A stretch of DNA of 64,000 nucleotides, from assembly GCA_036571765.1 (NCBI GenBank), contig BROE01000007.1:11604988-11668987 (forward strand). The letters are read 5' to 3'. Positions 35,101-45,600 of this stretch are shown piece by piece (within the stretch, counting starts at the first letter, position 1; every line of letters starts with the position of its first letter). The notes beneath the pieces were generated by a model. That model worked only from the letters and a program-made list of their open reading frames with translations. It did not search any database and was not told where the DNA came from. The stretch comes from Plecoglossus altivelis (taxonomy: Eukaryota > Chordata > Actinopteri > Osmeriformes > Plecoglossidae). The translations under genes and the position numbers were made by a program.

Positions 35101-36623
35101 GTGGAAGAAGCGACAGTCGCTGGAGCTGGCTTTGACGTAGCCTGGGAGACCGGATTAGAAGATGGTCTAGAGACTTGTGACGAGCTAGATGAGCATGCTG
35201 GGGAGGGGGTGGTGACGTGAGTCTTAGTGTCCGATCTGGAGGCCTCAGCTGTGGCAGAGAGACAAGCCTGGCTGCTGCTAGCAGCTCTGGTAGCCTGTGA
35301 GGTGGGCTGAGGGAGGGAGCGCTGGGCTGCAGGTTCTTTCCTGACATTAGCAGGGTCAGAGTTCCGTACGGGCGCAACCACTTCAGCAACGAGCGTCGCG
35401 TCCTTGCGGGGACGCCCTCTTTTGCGTTTGGGAGAGACCGGGAGACTGCTCTCGTCGAGGGGCGTGACAGGCAGGCGGGGGGGGACGGGCTCCGGCTTGG
35501 GCTCTGCAGCCTTGGGGGGAGTCTTAGGGGGTCTGCCCCGTTTCCGCTTGACAGGAACGGCCGGGTCGACCGGGACGTTCGGACCCGGCTGAGGGTCTGT
35601 CTTCTTGGGGTAGGCTCCGCCCCGCCCCCGCCCCACGTGCTGCTCTCCCAGCTGGGCAGCCATACGAGACTCGGTCTCCAGCCGGCGGCGCACTGGCAGG
35701 TTCCTCAGTACGGGCATGTCTGGGGAGAGGTGAGGCGGGGAGTAAGGAGGGTAGCTCCTGACAGGATGGGGCGGGGGCAATTCTTGATCTTGCGGTTGGC
35801 AGGGTGACTTGGAGAGGGTCCCTTTAGTCTTTTCGGGGGAGTGGGGCGTGTCGTCTGACCCTGCCACATGCTCCGCCTCCTCGGAGGAGCCTCCGCCCGT
35901 CCCGCTCCCCCTCCTCCTCCTCTTCCTGGGCTCCTTGTCCTCCACCACAGTCACCAGGCGACCCGGAAGCTTCCGCAAGACTTTAGCGGACGGGGAGTCC
36001 TCAGGGAGACTGCGCAGGACCTCGCCGTCCGCAGACTGGCGCTTGCGAGGAGACCTCCCCGAGGGGGGAGACAGGGAGTCCTGGTCTCGGCTGTCATAGT
36101 CCCTGGCCTGGGCGGAGTACAGCTGGTGGTCCACAGGACAGGAGGTGGCAGTGGGAGGCACTGAGAGGAGTCGGTGGGGCGATGATGTCCCTGCCTTTGA
36201 TTTGAGGGTCTGGTCTCTGGAGGGGGATGTCGGGGATGTCGGGGATGCCTGGAGCTTGGAGGAGGAGCCAGGGGCCCTGGGCTGGTCCGAGCGAGCCAGA
36301 GTGGAGGAGGGGTCCCTGGCCATGCCCCGTCCTCGCGCACCAGAGCGGGGCCTGTCAGGCACTTCTCTAGGGGGCTGGGTGGAGGGGGGCTCGGGTTCAG
36401 GTTCGGGGGAGGCCGTGGCCCCTCGGAGCCGGCCGCTGGTCCTGGTGGACGGGGCCCCCTTCTCCTTGTGTTTGCGTGTGCGGCGGCCGGACGCGGCCTG
36501 GGCAGACTCCTCGGAGGCCTGCTGAGCTGAGAAGTCGTCGTCGTCATCGTCAGACGAGCCGTGCAGCCTCAAGCCCTCCTCCTTGGCCTGGTCCAGACCT
36601 TTCCTGGCCGCCTCCACTTGTTC
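32112..36623 (-). CDS. srcap: srcap last exon: AT-hook, low-complexity tail
   Basis: A 4.5-kb terminal exon (1503 codons) with acceptor CTGTTAG and stop at 32114-32112. It begins EQVEAARKGLDQAKEEG as in human SRCAP. It contains KVLRKLPGRLVTVVEDKE (conserved in SRCAP), AT-hooks KRKRGRPPKTPPK (near 35510-35560) and KRKRGRPRK (near 35400-35432), and a 12-residue repeat array (34168-34599). The Ser/Lys/Arg-rich C terminus ends HNKT. AT-hooks bind the minor groove of AT-rich DNA. GC-rich codon use leaves long open frames on the opposite strand, which are shadows. Confidence 0.94.
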   Translation of the reverse strand, partial: EQVEAARKGLDQAKEEGLRLHGSSDDDDDDFSAQQASEESAQAASGRRTRKHKEKGAPSTRTSGRLRGATASPEPEPEPPSTQPPREVPDRPRSGARGRGMARDPSSTLARSDQPRAPGSSSKLQASPTSPTSPSRDQTLKSKAGTSSPHRLLSVPPTATSCPVDHQLYSAQARDYDSRDQDSLSPPSGRSPRKRQSADGEVLRSLPEDSPSAKVLRKLPGRLVTVVEDKEPRKRRRRGSGTGGGSSEEAEHVAGSDDTPHSPEKTKGTLSKSPCQPQDQELPPPHPVRSYPPYSPPHLSPDMPVLRNLPVRRRLETESRMAAQLGEQHVGRGRGGAYPKKTDPQPGPNVPVDPAVPVKRKRGRPPKTPPKAAEPKPEPVPPRLPVTPLDESSLPVSPKRKRGRPRKDATLVAEVVAPVRNSDPANVRKEPAAQRSLPQPTSQATRAASSSQACLSATAEASRSDTKTHVTTPSPACSSSSSQVSRPSSNPVSQATSKPAPATVASSTPSVVSVSIATPTVASVQSTGAVSQSTPPTLTASSKPAAVSISAPACTPSRLPTSKPAGPSPAPSTAPSTAPSTAPSPAPSTRLPTPNPTVTQVQPQVLAPTPKAAPSPSPAQTPAHVHTPPAVTTCTSSSVTTSTPVPVTVTRPTATAAVSTALSAVPLSAPAALATKPSSTPPAAVATEPSPTPPAAVATKPSPIPPAAVATKPSPNPPAAVASKPSPTPPAAVATKPFPTPPAAVATKPSPNPPAAVATKPSLTLSAAMATKPSPAPPAAMATKPSSTWPAAMATKPSPTPPAAVATKPSPTPPAASAAKPALTTPVTSTPPTLPAPSAPAPTMSLPTTASLPPAQVPTPIPNKPAISTPTTIPSTGPVSTVTAPGSTYPPSSKPATSAAVSVPPAYIIDVTPTLPSLPGLPPFPVPILTSQQTPSTTAPVPTPAPVPPQVPSPSACSAATSCPDSQKVGPGPTEKVQNRDTERQSDMEVDPVEDTANSKTSQNRGGVCASRPQQGKATTSPDAKDSVANSGTESQSSQKKEAERREAEDRTEEKVHSKKRPLSRQSSQESVRSSSASSVCSTSTPTPSTLHKKTAEKKMPAKRRRADVKADLEKGEGNGAKEPAAQKRRARSSSSSSDSDVSDARKERRQTCSGQPRPGQPRPGQPRLEREKDGESHRQRRKPARSTDRTLSNNTTSTGGESGSETSSRVTRKSRGSQPSAEGKSPANSVASTPPQPEVLGKRCSALNAAAKLLAMRGRVDTPGHNSRRDSGGKHGTSPASSDKSQKSKSKSLPSTPQSNSCSSNNASKASSSKQTPNQTQSSGSASRSTRQRPGALVPPLKTDNKRGGKREDKERKKHGKDEGEAETRSSRGHSACSSATSDGEGGRDSSQSRSSSNSSQRTHSLSSQSTGPREPRSRAASSGSERDRSSERSRKSGRGRGSRKGRRSQKRGRRSQEVSTGSGEGTPDRVLRSVAALAAAQARTPASNTRSSSTQHRHNKT

Positions 36624-39600
36624 CTAACAGAACAACACAGGAAGGGTTTGATTACGGACCAGAAACGACCGTGACATTGGTTTTAAACTGGTATGGACAG
36701 GCTAGTTGTTATGACTACCTCAGCTTGCTTCAGCTCTTCTTTACACACATCCTCCAGCGAAGCTTCCAGGAAGTTCATGGCATAGCGCTCTATAGGGGTG
36801 AGCTGAGGGGAGCACAGACACTTGTTAGGGGTAGAGAAATACTCAACAGAAGACACCAGTTAAACATTATTATCATTATTATCATTGTTGTTATTATTAT
36901 TCTTCAAACAGGAAATCCGAGCGCGTCTCACCTGCTCCACCAGGGCAGCTATCTCCTGCTCTGCCTTGGACAGCTCCTCCTCCTCTGGGTCTCTCCCTTC
37001 CCCTCCGTCGTCCAGAGGGATGTTCTCGTTGAACTCGGCCAGCTCGGCCACCTGCTCGGCCTTGGCCTGCGAAGCGGCCACGATGTCCTCCTCGTCCTCC
37101 GCACGGCACAGGGCCTGAGTCCGGACGCACACAACCTTTAGACGAAGGCTGCATCTGCTTCCATGCTAAACCCCCCCCACCTAACTAATAACGTCAAGTG
37201 AATGTCCTAACCAAAGACCTCATTTTGACAACAGTAAATGTGTTGTGGTTTGTTTTCTAGCTCCAGGGTGTTTAATACCAGACCTGTTCCAGGATGGTGG
37301 TGCTCTGCTTGTTGACCGAGTCATCGTCATCTGGCTGGGGGACTGACAGCTCCACGATCACCTCCTTCTTCTCCCCCTCCGTCACATCAAACAGCTCCCG
37401 GATGGTTTGCTGTTAGGAGCAGAGAGAGTGTGAGCTGCCTCGACGTCGAGGTTTGACAAGAGGGAGGGGAGCGTGGATCACACGCGAGGGATGGGAGTTA
37501 CCTCTTTGAAGAAGGCCGTGGTGAAGTTGCCTCCTTCTATGGCCATGTCTCCCAGCATCCTCTTCTGATTGGCCTTCTTGAGGATGTTCTCCTCCACCGT
37601 GCGTTCACTGATCAGCCTATCAGGGAGAAGGATAATGGTCAATAAGGCGGGGCTAGAAATGGTTAGCAAGCCATTGTTTCCATAGTGGGTTAGTAGCGTT
37701 CCAGTGTTGAGTGTCTTCGACAGTGTTGGAGAGCTGGGCTGCAGGTAAGCAGGCAGGCTGTGCGTACCTGTAGATGTGGACGTCGCGGGTTTGTCCGATC
37801 CGGTGACAGCGATCCTGCGCCTGGGCGTCCATGGTGGGATTCCAGTCGCTGTCATAGAACACCACGGTGTCGGCGCCGGTCAAGTTGACACCCACGCCGC
37901 CGCTGCGGGTGGACAGGATGAAGCAGAAGATGCGGCGGTCTGCGTTGAAGCGCTCCATCAGGGACTGGACAGAAAAGGGAAATGTGAGTCTGGAGTCTTA
38001 AACAACAAACAATTGCTTTCCTTCTTCTCCTTATTTATTTGCAGCTCCGGTAAGGTGAAGCTAAAAAAGGTAGGATTTGATCTATTTCACAATAGGAACG
38101 CAGCAGGATGAAATAGACCCAAAATTGTAAATGGCACTATGGTAAGTAAAATGGCACAATAGCAGCAAACTATTCCAGTTGAAGTGAGTGCATATGTAAG
38201 CTATCCAGCCCCAGCAGGTGAGTCCCTGACCTGTCTCTGCTCCACACGGGTGCTGCCGTCCAGCCGCAGGTAGATGTGGCCGTGGTAGTTGAGGAACTGC
38301 TCCAGCACGTCCAGCATGCGCGTCATCTGGGTGAAGATGAGGACGCGGTGACTGCCTGCCTTCAGCCTCCGCAGCAGGGTGTGGAGGATCTGCAGCTTTC
38401 CTGCACGGGCGCACGCACACACACACACACACACACAGGCGCACACACACACGCACACACACGCACACACACACGTGAGTTACAGCAGTTCCCAGACAGA
38501 ATCTACAGAAGTGGAACCAGCACATGAGGGTGGGCGTGGTCGGAGAGTGGGCGTGGCCCGAGGGCGACGTACCACAGTCGTACTGAATGAGCCTCAGGTC
38601 GGGGAAGTGAGTCCTCATGTTGCACTGGATGCGGTGCAGGTGGTGAGAGAAAGGAGCCACCTGGGAGGCCAGCATGGAGCTGAACACTGCCTGTTTGTGG
38701 CTCAGGGAGGGAGGAGGGTGGCAGGAGTGCATGGAGATGGGAGGAGCCTCTACAGGTGGAATGACAAACGTAAACCTGGAGAGGATTGGACATGGAAAGA
38801 AAGATCGATTATTAGCTCCCGAGTTTTGATAGACAAGATGTGCTTCTCTAAAAGCAGGATAATTTTGAACCTTGCCAGTTCAGAGAATGACATGAATGCA
38901 GCAGGTGTTAGTTAGTAGACGAGGACGGTTGTTGACCTTACCGGTCGATGATGTTACTGAGCAGACTCAGCCTGTCCTCGCTGGTGTGAATGGCCTCCCT
39001 CAGGGCCTGGCTCAGGTGCATGTGATCCTGAGGGTTGTGGGACTGGGCGAACAGGCAGCTGGCGTGGCCAGAGCGCCCCCACTCTCCCTGGGCCGGGGGC
39101 GCAGGGGAGGGGCTGGGACCGGGGAGGAAGGTGAGGAAGTCGAGCACCTCGTAGCCGTACACCGGCTTGGCGCTACAGCGCAGCTCGTTGACCTGGAAGA
39201 TGTGCTCCAGCCGGCCGTCACGCTGCCTCTCCTGCTGCTCGGCTAACCAAGGCTGACGGAAGAGAAGAAGGGGGGGGATGGTTAGCAGAGCGGAAGGCTG
39301 GAGATCAAACGCAAACGTTAAAAAAACACTTCCTGGTGGCTGAGCTGTCATCTCTGTTGACTGACTGATGAAGCTGCTTATGTGTGAATGACCTCCGTTT
39401 GAGGGAGTCGGGCGAGCGAGGGCAGAGCTCACCATGTAGAAAGGAGAGCGGGGAGGCGGGCGAGGTGCCCGGACCCGAGGGTGGACTATTCCACCAACGT
39501 GGGACCCTGACTTAGGAGGGCCGGGGCGTGAACTAGCATCCTCCCTCGCTGATGAAGATGAAGAGTTTACACGAGGGGCTGGGGATTAGGGGCAGGGACA

Positions 39601-42600
39601 AAACAAATGTCATTACTTCAATTATCTTTAGATGGAGGTAGAATTCTATCAGAAAGTTCAGTTGTTTTTTCTTGTTTTTGTTTTTTTAAGACGTTGGTGT
39701 GGTCCACCCATCTTTGCTCCTCTCCTCACCTGTCTGTTCTGTGCTTGGCTGGGGCACAGGTGGGGGTGCTAGCGCAGGCCCCTGTACCACCCTCAGGACC
39801 GGGCGGGGGGCAGGGGGGTGCACTCCCAGGGCAGGGGGGATCCGGGGGGGCGCTGCAGTGTACTCTGCGGTGACCGGCCCAGGAGGGACGTGCTGGGGGG
39901 GCTGCAGGGGGGTCGGGGCCCTTGCGGAGGGGATGGCGTTGGGGTGGTGGTGATGCACTGAGGGAGAGGCCAGGGGGGCCACCCGGGGGGAAGGGGGCAC
40001 CGCCAGGGTGGGCACACCCCCTCCTCCCTCCTTCCCTGCTGACTGCCGCACTACGATCTTCACAATCCCAGACGGGGGCACTGAGGGCAGATTGAAAGCA
40101 TGGATGTCACAGGCAGGCAGCCCAGCTGTGGAGAGCCGCTCTGTGGCGTGCTGGTGGAGCTCTGCTCTACCTGCAGAAGCACTGTGAGGCAGCTGTATGC
40201 CAGCAGGGGCGGTGCTGGCAGGGTTGCCGACGGCAGCGTGGGTGTTGGGTGTGCTGAACACGGCCACCTGGGCGGGCTGACTGATCAGGTGGTGCTGCCC
40301 CCCACTGGACACCAGATGCATCACGTTACCTGCGCAACAAACCAAAGTTCAATGACATTCGGAAAACATTGTCAACCAATATATCTTTCTTGCTATATCA
40401 TATATAGTATAATAGACTTGAACTGTACAGGGTGTAGACGGGCTGGGGGCTGACCTTGGACGGGGCGAGGGGGGGCCACAGGGACCTGGTGCAGCTGGGC
40501 TCCAGACAGGGTGAGCTTGTTGCCCTGCAGCTGGAAGGTGACGGGCTTGCTGCCCTGACAGGACGACACGGGCCGCCCTGCCAAGGAGGCCAGCTGAGCA
40601 ATACTCACTACCTCCCCAGCTAGGAGAGAGGGAGAGAGAGAGAGGGGGGGAGGGAGGGAGGGAGAGAGAGAGAGAATATCCACTTAGATACATGGTATTG
40701 ATATGACTTGTATGAATTTGATCCCAAATGACCCCAGGTTCTTTATTGAGGGCTATAATGGTCAGTGGCTATGGTGTCCACTTGCTAGTGGAGTGTGCTA
40801 AGAGCAGCTTCCTGGTCATCCTGAGTGGTGGAAGGCAGCTACTTACAGGGCAGCCTGGCCTGCATGTCGGGGCTGAGCAGAACCCGTTGGGGCATGTTGG
40901 GCTGCGGGGTAGCCTGGACCGGCGGGGGGCAGGAGGACGAGGAGGGGGGGCGCACCGTGAGCACAGACTTGGGGGCGCCCGACCTCACGGCGGTCCCCAT
41001 CGCCGTGGGAGCGCTGAGGTGCAGGGCTAGCCGGGGTGAGGCGGAGGGCGCTACTGAACACACCACTGGGAGGGCGAGCAGAAGATTACAGGAGAGGTCG
41101 GTTACTGATCTTTATAATTGACAATGTTTCAATGCCCGACTGCAGAGCAGTCAGTCGTTTAGGTAGTTGGGGTTGTGGAGGAGCGCTGACCTTGTTGGAC
41201 AGGCGGTGGTGGGGTGGGAGTTATGTCTGTGATCAGGGGGGGGCGAGGAGCCTGGCTGGCGGGGGGGACGGGGCAGGTGGGCCGGGGAGGGTTCATCAGC
41301 AGGACTGTGCGGCCGTCAGTCTTGGGCAAAGGCTGGAACATCCTTTAAAAACGGATGCAAAAACAAACAAATAAAATGTACCATTACTTCCAGAATCTAC
41401 AGACATCATTTTTAAAAGCAACCATGTAGTCAAATGTCATTTATTAAGACCAACTGCAGTCCTTACCGGTTGACCTTCATGCGAACCGGTCTGGGCCGTG
41501 GAGGAGGGTCAGGTGAGTCCATGACCTCCTGGATCAGCTGCCTGCTGACTTTCCTACAGGGCAGGAACACGTCGGCCTGGTAACGGGAGACACGCCCCTC
41601 CAGGCCCACCAGGTCGAACATGGACAGGTCACACCTCTGTGGAGGGAGAGAGATGGTCAGGTCACAGAGGAGGCTCTGCTCAGGGACACCTCAGTGCTCC
41701 GACGCCCCTTCCTACGAGGGACCCCGTCCCTCCCTACGAGGGACCCTGTCCCAGACTCTGACCTTGAAAGGGGGGATCTCCAGGGCTTCGTGTACGAGGG
41801 AGGCCGTGTGGAAGACGATGGGCTGGGTGATGAAGGGAGACTGGATGGGTCGGGGATCAAACAGATTGGGGTGGTTGCACACTTTGCGGAGCTGCATCAG
41901 GATGTTGATCACAGACATGAAGTGACCACTGGCCAGCGTCTCCCTGGTCCTGAGAGACAAGACACACGGCAGAACTGAGCGGCCATCCGTCAGGTACAAA
42001 CAAACTCAGCGTCCCAGCGTTTGAGGTGGGGGGGTTGGGGGGTCTCCCCTCGGGAACTTACGAAGCCTGCGCCATGAAGTCGTCGTAGAGGAAGCGCTGC
42101 CTCTTGGACAGGCGGCAGCGCACCACGTGCTCGTACTTCTTGGGCATCTGCTTCTCCACGTCGGCCTTGATCCTGCGGAGCAGGAAGGGCCTGAGCACCT
42201 TGTGGAGCCGCTTCACCAGGCCTTCGTTGTACTCCTGGCTGCCCTCGATCATGCCCGTCAGCGGGTTGGAGAACCACTCCTTGAACTCGCGGTGGGACTG
42301 GAAGACGTGTGGCATGAGGAAGTGCATGAGCGACCACAGCTCCATCAGGCTGTTCTGCAGGGGGGTGCCGGTGAGGAGGAGGCGGCGGTGACTGTGGGAG
42401 GGAGGAGCAGAGAGAGGAGCAGAGGGAGGAGGAAGAAGGGAGGAGCAGAGGGAGGAAGAGGGAAAGCGAAACACTTTAGAGACGATGTTATCCAGAGTCA
42501 CTCAGCTGTGCGTCGTTTGAGTCGTGACGCTTTCTGGACACGTCTGTAAACGATCAAATGGGAATCGGTGTCCTCTGATCAACAGTGTGACCTGAGGGGG

Positions 42601-45600
42601 GTGTGGGGGGTGACAGCGTTCGCCTGGACGCACCTGTTGAAGTTGAGCAGGCTCTGCCAGCGCTGGGATTTAAAGTTCTTGATGTTCTGAGCCTCGTCCA
42701 GGATGAGGTATCTCCAGGACTTGCGCCTGAAGGCTTGGTGGTCCTGGAGAACCAGCTTGTAGGATGTGATGCACACGTGGAAGGCGTTGGGTTTGGTCCA
42801 TCCCTGGATCACAAACACACAAAAGCACCAGGGGGGTCGTTTCAGTCAGACGTCAAGCCTGCAGTAGTGCAACATGCCGTTTACTCCTTGTTTAAGATGA
42901 CACGACTAAAGCTTTTTTTTATTTTTATATAGTTTATGGGTGACTTGGAAACCACTGATCAGTTAATAATTAAATAAGATAAGAATTAATGTATTACTTT
43001 TAGACTGTTTGAAATGTTCTGAATACAATCAATAATGTTTGATCTACACTTCCAGTCAAAGGTTTGGACACACCCTCCCATTCAAATGAATGGAACAATG
43101 TGCCCTAACCTATGACTGGTAGTGTATACCGTGCTACATTAAGCTCACAAGCACATAACCTTGGTTATGTCCAGGAGACAAGTGTTAATGATGTTTCTTG
43201 TATCGTGTATAAACTGTCATTGTGCTGTTATACCTGCAGAGCCCTAAGTTAGCTCTTTGTAAGGTGCGACCAGGAAAGGCCTGTGTCACTAATGGAAGTC
43301 TGAGGTCACAATCTTGCAGAGTGTATAATGCTATGCAACTCTGAACGAGGAAAACAAGAGACAAGGCCATTTCTAGGAGCCCTATCTAAAGACCTAAACA
43401 AAAGCTATCTAGCATGCAGTGTCCTTTATCTGTACCTGCGAAGGCTATGCTAATCATCTTGTATCCTGTCTATATTGTGATCCTATTTCACTCCCTTGAT
43501 TTCCTGTATTTATTGTTCAGTCTTATAAGATCCTCAACTTGACTGTATCAGACACCTGCGCCTTTTACATACGTAATAAATATGTAGATTTAGTCTTGAA
43601 CTGTAACTGTTCCCTTTATTAACTTGGTCCTTTCACAGCAAGGTGTTATTATCTAATGCATCTTCACCTGTTGGTGTTCATTGGTCATATTGTTACCTGT
43701 CTCTTGAGCTTCCTCTCCTTCTGGCTGCCATAATAGGTCAGGATTTTGAACCCAGGACACCAGCGTTTCAGCTCCATCTCCCAGTTGAGCATGACGCTGG
43801 TGGGTACGATGATCAGGTGAGGGCCCCAGTTACCTACACACGAGAGAGGCCCGTCAGGTTTCTGCAGAGCTGCACACGCAGGGTGTGTCTGGCTCCCAGG
43901 GTGAGGAGGGCTGGGTTTGGAGTGTCCTGTCTTACCCTTCTCGCAGGCCAGGTGGGCCAGGAGGGCGATGGTCTGAATGGTCTTCCCCAGGCCCATCTCG
44001 TCAGCCAGGATGCCGTTGAGCTTCTTCTCGTACATGGTGACCAGCCAGTCCAGTCCAATGTGCTGGTATTCACGCAGCGTGCCGTGCAGGAGGAACGGAA
44101 TCGGAGTCTTCACCTAGTGAGAAAGGCAGGAGAAATGAAAGATGAAAAAAAAGAATTGGAGGAGGGGAAAGCTGTGCTGTTTAACCATACATCACACGGA
44201 CACTTCTGTCATCCGCAAACCAGGAGCATCTTCCTTGTTAGCAGCCGCACCTTGGTGGTAGCCAGCGTGTATCCTTTGGGCTGCAGACTCTCTGCTGTGG
44301 CAGCGATGTGGCTGATCTCTTTCTTGGGCCGTGGGCCTGAGGACATGAGCGGGCTGTGGTCGCCCTCCTTCAGCAGGACCTCCATGCCTTCTCCACACTC
44401 CTCCTCCTCATCCTCCTCCTCCTCTTCATCGCTGTCCTCTTCGTTCTCACTCTCCACTTCCTCCTCGCTCTCCCCTGGTGATTCTGGAGAAACAGCAGGG
44501 GAGAGATGTACACCTCTGAGCCAGGAACGCAGCACTGTCGTCGGAACCAGGAATAAACAGCTTGTTGTGCAGCTTCCGGTTTGATTTTACCAACGGAGCA
44601 GACCAGTGTAGACGAAGCGAAGAACTGGTTTCTACCTGAGGAGGACGTGTTGCTCTCCACGTCGCTCTCGTCTTCCTCCGTCTCCTCTTCCTCCTCCCCT
44701 GAGATCTCCGACTCGTCCGAGCTGGTGCGAGAGGTGGAGGCGGAGGGTTCCTCGAAGTCGGAGGCGTACGCGCCCTTATATTTCTCCAGCAGCTCCTCCA
44801 TGCTCATGTCACCTGGGACGGGGAAGGGGGGGACTTTAGGACGCTCTGGCATTATTCATGAGACAGATGGGAGGTGCGACTGAGCTCCTTCCACCGCCAC
44901 ATTTGGCACAGCGGTACTTTGGATCACTACCATGACTGGTGGCGTGCTAATTGTCTCCATCATCAGAGATTTAATATACCCGATAACACTTCGAAAAAAC
45001 ACCAACCAAGATGAGAGCGTGGTCTGGCTCTGGCTGCTTCATGCAGATCTAGGGTTTGAGGGGGAGAGAAAGATGGAAGATGGAGAGGGGAGAAAAGCTA
45101 CCTTCTTTGGCCAAGTCATCCAGCTCTTCTGCATGGTCTCCTGTCCCCTCCACCACCTCCTGGGCCGCGATGGTGTCCTCCTCATCCTCAGCTGAGATGG
45201 ACACACAGGGGTTAGAACACCGTGGAAGACTCTTCATTGCCGGTTATGACAGGGAGACATTGGGACAGCTTACCATCGTCTTCATTGGCGGTGAACTCCT
45301 TGTCTTCCTCCTCCACCGTCGAGGAAGAGGCGTCGGAGCATTCCTCCTCGGATCCAGAGTTCTGCGGAACGAGCCAGAGGCAGTTGAGGGAAGGTGTGAA
45401 GGCACTGGACGCACTTGACCTCGCGTGTCCCCCCCCGTTCTCCCTCTGTGTGGGGGCAGGTGTGCGGGCAGGTGTGCGGGGCCTTACCTGAGGGCGTGCG
45501 AGGGTGCTGAGGAGCTGGTCCAGGGGCAGCAAGCCTTCCTCCTTCAGCAGCTCGATTTCCCTCCTCTGGGACTCGGCGTCGTTCCCCTCCTGCTGCTCCT

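Larger units (their letters stand above)
42804..43696 (-). other. srcap intron 14 with two mobile-element remnants
   Basis: This 893-base intron splits the ATPase N-lobe coding region. About 60 percent of it is accounted for by a TA-flanked miniature Tc1/mariner-like element and a solo-LTR-like segment, both listed separately. Confidence 0.75.
42062..44113 (-). other. srcap: srcap Snf2 ATPase N-lobe, exons 13-16
   Basis: Exon 13 (43936-44113) carries REYQHIGLDWL (motif Q/I lead) and ILADEMGLGKTIQT (Walker A). Exon 14 (43697-43833) carries HLIIVPTSVMLNWEMELKRW (motif Ia). Exon 15 (42634-42803) carries YLILDEAQNIKN (Walker B, DEAQ form). Exon 16 (42062-42391) carries RLLLTGTPLQNSLMELWSL (motif III) and FLLRRIKADVEKQMP. 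All catalytic motifs are intact. Confidence 0.95.
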
